Assembly: GCA_020029625.1 (NCBI GenBank)
Contig: JAIBJP010000036.1
Location: 1 to 12,895 of the forward strand
Source of the DNA: Actinomycetota bacterium
GTDB taxonomy: Bacteria > Actinomycetota > Thermoleophilia > Gaiellales > Gaiellaceae
DNA length: 12,895 bases
Direction of reading: 5' to 3'
In this document: positions 6,647-12,895 of the stretch, one piece after another
Position numbering within the stretch: position 1 is the stretch's first letter
Layout: the number at the start of each line of letters is the position of its first letter
Translations under genes and position numbers: made by a program
The notes under the pieces: generated by a model
What the model saw: the letters and a program-made list of their open reading frames with translations, nothing else
Told to the model about the DNA's origin: nothing
Databases searched by the model: none

Positions 6647-8070
6647 GCCGCCTGCTCGATCGGCTCGACCGCCGGCCCTTCGTTGACCGCGGCAACCTCC
6701 GCCGTTCGGCGGCGGCGCGGGATCACGAGCGCCGCCGCGGCTCCGGCCGCCACCACCGCAGCTCCTACCCAGACCGCGGGCACGAGTCCGTCGACGTAGG
6801 CACTGGGAGTCTCGTAGCCGCCGTAGCTGGAGAAGACCGAGGCGAGCACGGCGACTCCGAACACCCCGCCGAGCTCGCGGATCGCGTTGTTGGTGCCGCT
6901 GGCCTTGCCCTCTTCGCTGCGGCGAACACTCGAGAGGACGACGTTCGCCACAGGTGCAAAGAAGAGCGCCATGCCGATGCCGGAGACCACGAACGCGGGT
7001 ACGAGGTCGCCGTACGGAACCGTGGGGCTCGAGATCAAGGCGAGCCAGCCGAGGCCGATCGCCTGCATCGCGAGACCGACCGCCATGAGCGGCCGCCCCC
7101 CGATCCGATCTGACAAGGCTCCCGCGAGGGGCGCGATGAAGATCGGCATCGCCGTCCACGGGAGGGTGCGCAGGCCGGCCGAGAGCGGCGAGTAGCCCTG
7201 CACCGTCTGGAGGAACTGAGCGAGCAGGAAGATCGACCCGAACATGCCGAAGAACATGAACAGGGAAGCGACGTTCGTAGCCGCGAACGTGCGGTTGCGG
7301 AAGTAGCGCATGGGCAACATCGGGGCCGCTGCGCGCAGTTCCCAGAGGACGAATGTCGCCACGAAGGCGACACCGAGGGCCAGTGCGCCGACGATCTCGC
7401 CGCTGTTCCAACCGACAGAGTTGCCTCGCACAACCCCCCACACGATCCCGAACAGGCCGATGCTGACGAGCCCGAGCCCGCGGAGGTCGAGCCGTGAGTC
7501 CGGCCCGAAGCTCTCCGTCAGGCGCCTGGCCGCGAGCGGTGCAAGCGCGATGCCGATGGGGACGTTGAGCCAGAAGATCCACTGCCATGAGAGACCCTCG
7601 ACGACGGCGCCGCCCACGACTGGGCCGAGCGCGACGCCGAGGCCGCCGATCCCGCCCCAGGCGCCGAGCGCGAGCCCGCGCTTGTCGGCGGGGACGGCGG
7701 CCGAGAGGATCGTCAGCGTGAGCGGGGTGATGATGGCGCCGCCGACGCCCTGGACGGCCCGCGCGGCGATCAGCGACTCGACATTCGGAGCCAGGGCCGC
7801 CGCCGCCGAGGCAACGGTGAAGATTCCCAGCCCGATCGCGAAGAGCCGTCGGCGGCCGAAGCGGTCGCCGAGCGCCGCCCCGGTGAGGAGGAGGACGGCG
7901 AAGCTCAGTGTGTACGCATTGACCGTCCACTCGAGGTCCTCGATCGACGCTCCGAGGTCGAGCCGAATGCTCGGCAGCGCCATCGTCACGACGAGGTTGT
8001 CCAACGTGACCATGAACAACGCGACCGAGGTGATCACGAACGTCCAGATGGTCTTCGTTCTCGCGCTCAT
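6643..8070 (-). CDS. MFS drug exporter, DHA2 (EmrB/QacA-like, 14 TM) family
   Basis: This 475-residue transporter has the length and repeated hydrophobic pattern of 14-helix drug:proton antiporters. Family motifs are LDNLVVTMALPSI (23-35, acidic residue in TM1), GALGDRFGRRR (65-75, motif A in loop 2-3) and LGAWGGIGGLGVALGPVVGG (135-154, antiporter motif C in TM5), followed by SWQWIFWLNVPIG. It probably exports a hydrophobic toxic compound across the cytoplasmic membrane. The ATG at 8070 is chosen over a GTG at 8100 because AGGAGG lies six bases before it; the GTG falls inside the operator-like sequence. This is the only gene in the window with a strong Shine-Dalgarno sequence. The tetR gene lies just upstream on the same strand, and an AAGTnnnCACTCACTTA element sits in the gap, so TetR repression relieved by a substrate is likely. 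Confidence 0.93.
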   Translation of the reverse strand: MSARTKTIWTFVITSVALFMVTLDNLVVTMALPSIRLDLGASIEDLEWTVNAYTLSFAVLLLTGAALGDRFGRRRLFAIGLGIFTVASAAAALAPNVESLIAARAVQGVGGAIITPLTLTILSAAVPADKRGLALGAWGGIGGLGVALGPVVGGAVVEGLSWQWIFWLNVPIGIALAPLAARRLTESFGPDSRLDLRGLGLVSIGLFGIVWGVVRGNSVGWNSGEIVGALALGVAFVATFVLWELRAAAPMLPMRYFRNRTFAATNVASLFMFFGMFGSIFLLAQFLQTVQGYSPLSAGLRTLPWTAMPIFIAPLAGALSDRIGGRPLMAVGLAMQAIGLGWLALISSPTVPYGDLVPAFVVSGIGMALFFAPVANVVLSSVRRSEEGKASGTNNAIRELGGVFGVAVLASVFSSYGGYETPSAYVDGLVPAVWVGAAVVAAGAAAALVIPRRRRTAEVAAVNEGPAVEPIEQAA

Positions 8071-8080
8071 CTCCTTCCTC
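8071..8080 (-). promoter_or_regulatory. Strong ribosome binding site of the MFS gene
   Basis: On the reverse strand AGGAGG followed by AAGGAG runs directly into the ATG at 8070. The first hexamer (8077-8082) has ideal spacing to the start. This contrasts with the other genes here, which lack such sites. Confidence 0.75.
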
Positions 8081-8086
8081 CTTAGT

Positions 8087-8103
8087 AAGTAGTCACTCAC
8101 TTA
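8087..8103. promoter_or_regulatory. Putative TetR operator upstream of the MFS gene
   Basis: AAGTAGTCACTCACTTA shares AAGTnnnCACTCACTTA in the same orientation with the sequence at 8681-8697. Its outer halves TAAGT (8086-8090) and ACTTA (8099-8103) are inverted. A reverse-strand TTGACT (8108-8103) abuts it as a possible -35, with only weak -10 candidates such as TACTAA (8087-8082, spacing 15). Binding here would block the promoter or the ribosome site just downstream. Confidence 0.65.
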
Positions 8104-8121
8104 GTCAAGAAAAAAACACAG

Positions 8122-8673
8122 CTATTGCAACTCGCCGCAGCCGACGAGGAAGTCGTGTGCCCACGGTTCGTCAAGGGCGCCGAGATCCATGGCCGCGGCG
8201 ACGTTGATCAGCATTCCGGTCTTGAAGAACTCGTTGGCCGCGTCCTTGCTGGGAGCGACGCTCTCGACGAACTTGTAGATCGCGGCGTACTCCTCGCGGA
8301 CGACCTTCCGCACCTCGGAGTCCTCGCAGGCGGCGTACGCCTGCATCTGGAACATGAGGCGGGAGCGATCGCGGCGGTGGTCTCCGTATGCGTGCCCCAT
8401 GGAGCGCATCACGTCGCCCTCCCGGTTGGCAGCCGCGGCCTCCTGGAAGAGTTGGAGGACATGGCGGAACCCGCGCCTGACCGTTTCGAGGAAGAGCTCC
8501 TTCTTCGTGCCGAAGAGGCGGAAGAGGTACGGCTGCGAGATGCCGGCGCGGCGGGCGATGTCCTCCGTCGACGTGCCGTGGAGCCCACCCAGCGCAAACT
8601 CGATCATGGCCGCCTCGAGGACCTCCTCACGGCGCACTTCTGCGCTCTTTCTTTCTGCGACCTGACGTGACAC
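8122..8673 (-). CDS. TetR-family transcriptional repressor
   Basis: This 183-residue protein has a typical TetR N-terminal DNA-binding domain: KSAEVRREEVLEAAMIEFA, then the helix-turn-helix STEDIARRAGISQPYLFRLF (about 35-54) with the conserved YLFRLFGTKKELF boundary. The rest is a helical ligand-binding and dimerisation domain with no recognised specificity. The gene lies 51 bases upstream of the exporter on the same strand and should repress it until a ligand binds. The GTG at 8673 is chosen over an earlier in-frame GTG at 8694. The latter lies between the -35 and -10 of a good promoter (TTGACA, 17 bases, TAACTT), whereas 8673 is eight bases past the -10, so the mRNA is probably leaderless. 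The operator covers the spacer and -10, implying self-repression. Confidence 0.93.
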   Translation of the reverse strand: MSRQVAERKSAEVRREEVLEAAMIEFALGGLHGTSTEDIARRAGISQPYLFRLFGTKKELFLETVRRGFRHVLQLFQEAAAANREGDVMRSMGHAYGDHRRDRSRLMFQMQAYAACEDSEVRKVVREEYAAIYKFVESVAPSKDAANEFFKTGMLINVAAAMDLGALDEPWAHDFLVGCGELQ

Positions 8674-8680
8674 GAGAAGG

Positions 8681-8697
8681 AAGTTAGCACTCACTTA
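8681..8697. promoter_or_regulatory. Putative TetR operator in the tetR/VOC divergent promoter
   Basis: AAGTTAGCACTCACTTA contains an inverted repeat, AAGTTAG-CA-CTCACTT (6 of 7 positions paired). It matches 14 of 17 positions of the element before the MFS gene. It covers the -10 of tetR and touches the -35 of the forward VOC promoter, so one bound dimer could shut both. Confidence 0.7.
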
Positions 8698-8709
8698 CAA
8701 CCCTGTCAA
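8681..8709 (-). promoter_or_regulatory. tetR promoter (TTGACA-N17-TAACTT)
   Basis: Read on the reverse strand, a perfect -35 TTGACA (8709-8704) is followed after 17 bases by TAACTT (8686-8681), a good -10. Transcription would begin near 8674, at the chosen GTG start. This is the best sigma-70-type promoter in the window. Confidence 0.7.
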
Positions 8710-8721
8710 GAAGGCTAGGAT
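8694..8721 (+). promoter_or_regulatory. Putative VOC promoter (CTTACA-N16-TAGGAT)
   Basis: CTTACA (8694-8699) matches four of six -35 consensus positions. TAGGAT (8716-8721) is a good -10 after 16 bases. Transcription would start near 8728-8729, at the ATG chosen for the VOC gene. Confidence 0.5.
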
Positions 8722-8728
8722 GGAGGCG

Positions 8729-9166
8729 ATGGCGCGCCCACGGCTCGTCGGCCTGAACCACATCGCCCTCGAGGTGGGCGACATCGACGAGGCGCTCGAG
8801 TTCTACGGGCGAATCTTCGAGTTCGAGCTGCGCGGCCGCGGCGGCCGCATGGCCTTCATCGACATGGGCGACCAGTTCATCGCGCTCGCGGCCGGCCGCA
8901 CGCAGGAGCCCGACAGGCACCGCCACCTCGGTCTCGTCGTCGACGACAAGGAAGGCGCTCGGCGCGCGCTGCAGGAAGCCGGCGTGGATGTCCAGCCTCG
9001 AGGCTCGGTGGACTTCCGCGACCCGTGGGGCAATCACATCCAGGTCGTCGAGTACGGAGAGATCCAGTTCACGAAGGCCGACCACGTCCTCCGCGGCATG
9101 GGTCTGGAGGATCTGGAGAAGAGCGAGCAGGCCCTCGAGGAACTCCGCGCCAAAGGACTGACCTGA
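8729..9166 (+). CDS. VOC-superfamily (glyoxalase/dioxygenase fold) protein
   Basis: This 145-residue protein has one vicinal-oxygen-chelate unit. The paired beta-alpha-beta-beta-beta modules show as LNHIALEVGDIDEALEFYG near the start and HLGLVVDDKEGARRAL in the middle, ending in FRDPWGNHIQVVEY. His11, His66 and Glu108 are in the positions that usually bind a divalent metal. Family members isomerise, cleave or bind small molecules (glyoxalase, extradiol dioxygenase, antibiotic-binding proteins); the substrate cannot be read here. A charged helical tail (EDLEKSEQALEEL) follows the domain. An earlier in-frame ATG at 8720 overlaps the TAGGAT -10 box, so 8729 is preferred. The gene diverges from tetR across a shared operator, which suggests co-regulation with the exporter and a possible detoxification role. 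The stop lies three bases from the opposing cyclase stop. Confidence 0.88.
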   Translation: MARPRLVGLNHIALEVGDIDEALEFYGRIFEFELRGRGGRMAFIDMGDQFIALAAGRTQEPDRHRHLGLVVDDKEGARRALQEAGVDVQPRGSVDFRDPWGNHIQVVEYGEIQFTKADHVLRGMGLEDLEKSEQALEELRAKGLT

Positions 9167-9169
9167 GAG

Positions 9170-12100
9170 CTACGCCGATGCGGCGAGGAGGAGCTCGCCC
9201 CGGCGTACGTACGCCGTCGCGTCGACCGAGCGATAGAACCCGAGCGCCTTGGTCAGCTGGGTGTCCGCTTCGGCGCGGCGGCCTTCCCGTAAGAGCGCCT
9301 CTGCCGCGCGCAGCCGCGCTTCGGCCTCGCCGGGTCGATCCTCCATTTCGCCAAGCGTCTCGGCCGCCCGCACGGGATCGCCTTCGGCAATCGCTCTTCC
9401 GACATCGGTCCAGCGGGTTGAAACGGGGATCGCGTCGATCAGTCGCAGGAGATCGATCTTTCTGTCGAGGTCCCACAGGAGCCAGGCGACATCCGCGAAT
9501 GTCGGCCAGCCGAAGGACATGCCAAAGATTGGGGCGGTCCCAAGATCTGCGAGCCGGGAAGCGAGCTCGCTCGCCTCCTCGTACCTGCCCTCGATTTGCG
9601 CCAAGATCGCCCTCCCACTGAGGGCAGTGGTAAGAACTTGGTCGTCCTTCGCCCGTTCGGCTGCGGCCAGGGCGAGCGCGGTGTCGGTGCTGGCACCCGC
9701 CAGGTCGCCGCGGGCAACACGGATCGCAGCGCGCAGAGTGCGGCAGGGCGGCTCGAGATAATGTGGCACCGCCTCGGCCTTCGAGATAAACGCGTCAGCG
9801 AGCTCGAGGGCCTGGTCCCAGCGCCCGACCCTGAGCTCTTCGCCGGCGAGGACAGCGTCCACCCAGCGGCGCTCCCAGGTCGCTAGTCGGTCGACGATCC
9901 TCACGTGGCCGGCGACCGTCTCGCCGGCCTCTCTGAGCAAGCCGAGGGCGAACTGGGCTGAGCGGAGATTCTCAAAGGAGGAGTGGACATGCTCGAAAAT
10001 GTCAGGCTGCGCCACGATTTCGACGGCTTCCTCCAGATCCGCCAAGCCCCCCGCGTCTCCGGTCCCTATGCGTCCCCAGCCGATGAGGTTGAGGGCACGG
10101 GCGCGCCGGGCGTCGAGGCCAAGTCGCTCAGCGATCGGCAGCGCCTCTCTGGCAAGCTCGAGCGTCTGCTCGAACTCGCCGGTGACCAAATGGAAGCCGC
10201 TTCGCTGCAAGAGCACATTCGCCGTCACGGCGGAAGGAGGGAGTCGCGAGACGAGCTCGAGACCCTCGTCCACATAGGCGTAGGCCTCGTCTCGCTGCCC
10301 GCGGAACCACAGCAGCTGAGCAGCTGCGCTCGCCGCTTCCGCCGCCGCTTCGTCGTCGCCTGCTGCGCGGAACGCTGCGAGTGCCTCGGCCAGTTGTTCT
10401 AGGCCTGATCCCTCCGAGTCGCGCAGGGCTCGCCCATGTCGCAGCAAGAGGTGCGGACGGGCAGGATCGTCGGGGGGGACGAGCTCGAGCGAGGATCCGT
10501 AAAAGCGTGCCGCGGCGTCGAAGGCAGCAAGTGCCGCCGCTCGATCGCCGGCGTGCGAAAGCGCAGGGCGGGCCCGTTGGACGAGCTTCGGATCCTTTTT
10601 GCCCGCAGCCCGGTTGAGCTCGAGCGCGGTGAGGTAGTGGTGCGCCAGCATCTCCGCGTGATCGGCGGCTCGGCCCAGGCTCTCGATCCATTCGGCCGTG
10701 AGACGGTGTCGCTCCGCGCGCTCGGCTCGTGGAATCTGCCCGTAGGCCACGTCGCGGACGAGAATGTGGCGAAACTCGTATTCGGTCTCGCCCTCAACCG
10801 ACGAGTGCCGTTCGCGGCGGACGAACTCCTTGCGCTCGAGCGCATGGAGCCTCTGTTCGGCCTCGGCACGATCGATGCCCGAGATGTCGGAGACGGGCCC
10901 GAGCCAGAAGACTTCGCCGACGACGGACGCGTCCTGGAGCATGAGCTTCTCTTCCTGAGCAAGAGCGTCGAGTCGGGCGGCGATGATTCCTTGCACCGTC
11001 TCGGGAAGCCGCTGGACGGCGTCGGCAGCCCACCCCTGTTCCACCACTAATCGGACAAACTCCTCGGCGTAGAGCGGGTTGCCGCCTGCTCGTCCAACGA
11101 GCGCCTGCTGAGTCTCGAGATGGAGCGCGCTGCGCTCCAAGAGAGCATGCACGAGCTGGGTCGTGTCTTCGTCCGAGAGGGGGGCGAGAGCAAGGGTGAG
11201 CGTGTTCGTCTTCCCCCCGCCCCAATGGGGCCGACGCGTGAGCAGTTCAGGCCTCGCCGTGCAGACGACAAAGAGCGGAACCCCGCTCGTCCACTCAACC
11301 AGGTAGTCGACAAAGTCGAGCAAGCCCTCGTCGGCCCAATGAAGGTCTTCGAAGGCGACGACTGTCGTGCGCCTCTCGGCCATGCTTTCCAGGAAGCGGC
11401 GCCAGGCGGCGAACGCCTCCTCGCGGTGGCCGCCTGCCAGCTCCAGCCCGGCTCCCAAGCCGACCAGCGGACGCAGATTAGCCTCCACCCAGCTCGCGTC
11501 GCCTTCAGGGAGGAACGCGCGGACGGCGCGTCCTAGCTTCTCGGCCACCGCGTCGCCCACGTCGCTCTCGAGGATCCCGGCTTCGGCCTTGGCAACCTCG
11601 CCCAGCGCCCAGAAGGTGACTCCCTCTCCGTAGGGGAGCGAGCGTCCTTGTCGCCAGGTGATCTCGTCAGGCTCGCGTTCGGAGGCGGAGCGAATTTCTC
11701 CCAGGAGTCGACTCTTTCCGATTCCGGGCACGCCGACCAGGGTGACGAGCTGCGGCGTCCGCTCCTCGCGTACGCCGACCAGCGCCGCGTGAACGAGCTC
11801 GAGCTCGCGCCGTCGCCCGACGAGCGGCGACTGCGCGGCGTCGGCAATGTCGACACCCGAGGCGACGCGGGCCTCGGTCGCCTCCCACGCCGGGATCGGC
11901 TCGGCCTTGCCCTTCGCTTCGACGGAAACGGCCTCCTCGTATTCGATCGTGTCGCGAGTGGACCGGAAGGTCTGCGCTCCGACGAGGATCCCGTTCAACG
12001 GGGCGGCCGCCTGCAGGCGAGCCGCGGTATTGACGACATCGCCGGCGGCCATGCCCTCACCCTCCTCGGGGCGCGCACCGAGCGAGACCAGCGCCTCGCC

Positions 12101-12499
12101 GGTGTTGACACCGATTCTCACCTCGAACTCGTCGTGCTCCGCCGCCCAGGCCCGGATCGCGAGCGCAGCACGGACCGCTCGCTCGGCGTCGTCCTCGTGG
12201 GTCACAGGCGCCCCGAAGAGAGCCATGACAGCATCGCCGATGAACTTCTCCACGGTGCCCCCGTAGCCCTCCAGTTCTGAGCGAAGGCGCTCGTGGTACG
12301 GAGCGAGCAGGGCTCGGACGTCCTCGGGATCGAGCTGCTCCGCGCGCGACGTGAAACCCACGATGTCGCAAAAGAGAACGGTGACGATCTTGCGCTCTTC
12401 GCGCGACCCGCCCGCCCCGGGCTCGAGTGGCGCCCCGCACCCGCCGCAAAAGCGAAAACCGGCCGGATTTTCTTGCCCGCAACTCGGACAGACGACCAT
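9170..12499 (-). CDS. Zinc ribbon - class III nucleotide cyclase - AAA/STAND ATPase - TPR signalling protein
   Basis: A 1109-residue multidomain protein, predicted cytoplasmic. Cys4/Cys7 and Cys18/Cys21 form a zinc ribbon. Residues about 36-208 are a class III adenylyl/guanylyl cyclase domain: FCDIVGFT with Asp45, VEKFIGDAVMALFG with Asp89 (metal ligands), and VVNTAARLQ with Asn157 and Arg161 (transition-state pair). Next is a P-loop ATPase: SPLVGRRREL (224-233), Walker A GVPGIGKS (256-263) and Walker B-like VVAFEDLHWAD (380-390). From about 620 to the end, Ala/Leu/Glu-rich helical repeats look like TPRs, as in MalT-like STAND proteins, but no C-terminal LuxR helix-turn-helix is seen. It may make cAMP or cGMP under control of ATP-driven oligomerisation. 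The base at the purine-specifying Asp position seems to encode Met150, so nucleotide choice is uncertain. The ATG start begins just before the zinc ribbon and has a TAGGCT box six bases upstream. Confidence 0.92.
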   Translation of the reverse strand: MVVCPSCGQENPAGFRFCGGCGAPLEPGAGGSREERKIVTVLFCDIVGFTSRAEQLDPEDVRALLAPYHERLRSELEGYGGTVEKFIGDAVMALFGAPVTHEDDAERAVRAALAIRAWAAEHDEFEVRIGVNTGEALVSLGARPEEGEGMAAGDVVNTAARLQAAAPLNGILVGAQTFRSTRDTIEYEEAVSVEAKGKAEPIPAWEATEARVASGVDIADAAQSPLVGRRRELELVHAALVGVREERTPQLVTLVGVPGIGKSRLLGEIRSASEREPDEITWRQGRSLPYGEGVTFWALGEVAKAEAGILESDVGDAVAEKLGRAVRAFLPEGDASWVEANLRPLVGLGAGLELAGGHREEAFAAWRRFLESMAERRTTVVAFEDLHWADEGLLDFVDYLVEWTSGVPLFVVCTARPELLTRRPHWGGGKTNTLTLALAPLSDEDTTQLVHALLERSALHLETQQALVGRAGGNPLYAEEFVRLVVEQGWAADAVQRLPETVQGIIAARLDALAQEEKLMLQDASVVGEVFWLGPVSDISGIDRAEAEQRLHALERKEFVRRERHSSVEGETEYEFRHILVRDVAYGQIPRAERAERHRLTAEWIESLGRAADHAEMLAHHYLTALELNRAAGKKDPKLVQRARPALSHAGDRAAALAAFDAAARFYGSSLELVPPDDPARPHLLLRHGRALRDSEGSGLEQLAEALAAFRAAGDDEAAAEAASAAAQLLWFRGQRDEAYAYVDEGLELVSRLPPSAVTANVLLQRSGFHLVTGEFEQTLELAREALPIAERLGLDARRARALNLIGWGRIGTGDAGGLADLEEAVEIVAQPDIFEHVHSSFENLRSAQFALGLLREAGETVAGHVRIVDRLATWERRWVDAVLAGEELRVGRWDQALELADAFISKAEAVPHYLEPPCRTLRAAIRVARGDLAGASTDTALALAAAERAKDDQVLTTALSGRAILAQIEGRYEEASELASRLADLGTAPIFGMSFGWPTFADVAWLLWDLDRKIDLLRLIDAIPVSTRWTDVGRAIAEGDPVRAAETLGEMEDRPGEAEARLRAAEALLREGRRAEADTQLTKALGFYRSVDATAYVRRGELLLAASA

Positions 12500-12505
12500 C
12501 GGTGA

Positions 12506-12511
12506 AGCCTA
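12506..12511 (-). promoter_or_regulatory. Putative -10 box for the leaderless cyclase transcript
   Basis: TAGGCT on the reverse strand ends six bases before the ATG at 12499. No Shine-Dalgarno sequence and no clear -35 element are visible in the 81-base divergent gap. Confidence 0.5.
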
Positions 12512-12545
12512 CGACGGAAATGAGCGAAAGTGGGCCCTGAACGAG

Positions 12546-12575
12546 TTGCGGACCGCGAGGCTCGCGCCCTAGCCT
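12546..12575 (+). promoter_or_regulatory. Putative promoter of the second VOC gene (TTGCGG-N18-TAGCCT)
   Basis: TTGCGG (12546-12551) keeps the TTG core of a -35, and TAGCCT (12570-12575) is a -10 of the TAnnnT type after 18 bases. The ATG at 12581 follows five bases later, again implying a leaderless transcript. Confidence 0.5.
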
Positions 12576-12580
12576 GTCCC

Positions 12581-12895
12581 ATGCCCGCGCGCGGAATCCA
12601 GCACGTCGACCTCTGCGTCCGCGACGTTGACCGCTCCCTCGCCTTCTACCTCGGGATCCTCGGCCCGCTCGGCCTCGAGGAGGACCTCCGCGTCCCGAGT
12701 TACCGCGGCACGGAGGAGGTTGTCTACCTTCGCTTCGGCGAGCAGAACCTCGGGCTTCGAGCGGCGGACGGCGGTGAGCACACGTACTACGACGTCGGGA
12801 TCGAGCACCTCGCCTTCGAGGTCGAACGCCGTGAGGAGGTCGACGCAGCCTTCGAGCGGTGCCGCGAGCTGGGCGCGCGCATCCACTACCCGCCG
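12581..12895 (+). CDS. VOC-superfamily (glyoxalase-like) protein, 3' partial
   Basis: The frame from ATG at 12581 stays open to the window end (105 codons). Its product begins MPARGIQHVDLCVRDVDRSL, with AFYLGILGPLGLEE next, then VVYLRFGEQNLGLRA, and later DVGIEHLAFEVERREEV and FERCRELGARIHYPP. This is the paired-module pattern of a VOC domain: an early His (QHVDL, His8) and a second His (IEHLAF) at the usual metal positions. The C-terminal Glu ligand lies beyond the window. Substrate unknown. It differs clearly from the VOC gene at 8729 and is not a recent duplicate. It diverges from the cyclase gene across 81 bases. An antisense frame covering the same stretch is judged to be a shadow, because only the forward frame gives recognisable protein. 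Confidence 0.85.
   Translation, partial: MPARGIQHVDLCVRDVDRSLAFYLGILGPLGLEEDLRVPSYRGTEEVVYLRFGEQNLGLRAADGGEHTYYDVGIEHLAFEVERREEVDAAFERCRELGARIHYPP

Noticed and set aside
6353..7930. Reverse-strand frame of 525 codons overlapping the GT4 and MFS genes
   Set aside because: It is on the same strand as the MFS gene but in another frame, is very Arg/Gly-rich, and matches nothing, whereas the MFS frame has motifs A and C.
8098..8100. Upstream GTG as the MFS start
   Set aside because: It lies in the operator-like element, and translation from it would read through the AGGAGG site that serves the ATG at 8070.
8110..8116. Run of seven T (reverse strand) after the tetR stop as an intrinsic terminator
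   Set aside because: No GC-rich hairpin precedes it; it lies just upstream of the exporter's possible -35 and may simply be AT-rich promoter DNA.
8692..8694. Upstream GTG as the tetR start
   Set aside because: It falls between the -35 and -10 of the tetR promoter and inside the operator, so it would not be in the transcript; GTG at 8673 fits better.
1..12895. CRISPR array, tRNA/rRNA genes, insertion sequences or attachment sites
   Set aside because: I saw no regularly spaced repeats, no tRNA- or rRNA-like sequence, no transposase or integrase and no terminal inverted repeats; genes fill nearly all of the window.

Overview
The window comes from a high-GC bacterium (about 70 % G+C across most genes). 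GTG starts are common, and nearly every gene that is not translationally coupled has a TAnnnT box 5-7 bases before its start codon. This is the layout of leaderless transcription known from Actinobacteria. The gene content (zinc-ribbon/cyclase/AAA/TPR protein, VOC proteins, PQQ-type propeller protein) fits a deep-branching actinobacterium such as Thermoleophilia/Gaiellales, but that placement is inference. Eleven protein genes fill the window almost without gaps. The first and last run off the ends. No stretch above 300 bases lacks a gene, and I saw no tRNA, rRNA, CRISPR array or mobile element.

Region 1 (1-6646) looks like cell-envelope glycoconjugate metabolism. A tightly packed forward run holds an ATP-grasp amino-acid-ligase-like protein (5' partial), a PLP-dependent sugar aminotransferase (DegT/ArnB type), an 8-TM flippase-like UPF0104 membrane protein and a membrane-anchored PQQ-type beta-propeller. 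It is followed by a polyprenyl-phosphate-sugar-synthase-like GT2 enzyme, a reverse-strand PAP2 lipid phosphatase and a GT4 glycosyltransferase. Together they could make an amino sugar, load it on a lipid carrier, move it across the membrane and recycle the carrier; the substrates are unknown. The PAP2 gene is lower in GC than its neighbours, and its conserved N-terminus seems to begin at an ATC codon.

Region 2 (6643-9166) is a regulated efflux module: a 14-TM DHA2-family MFS exporter, a TetR repressor gene upstream on the same strand, and a divergent VOC (glyoxalase-fold) gene. The same 17-base operator-like sequence, AAGTnnnCACTCACTTA, lies before the exporter and inside the tetR/VOC divergent promoter region. 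One repressor could therefore control all three genes.

Region 3 (9170-12895) holds a 1109-residue reverse-strand signalling protein (zinc ribbon, class III nucleotide cyclase, STAND-type AAA ATPase, TPR). A second VOC gene diverges from it and is cut by the window end. The best candidates for a second look are the shared leaderless promoter layout, the ATC-start PAP2 gene and the TetR operator pair.
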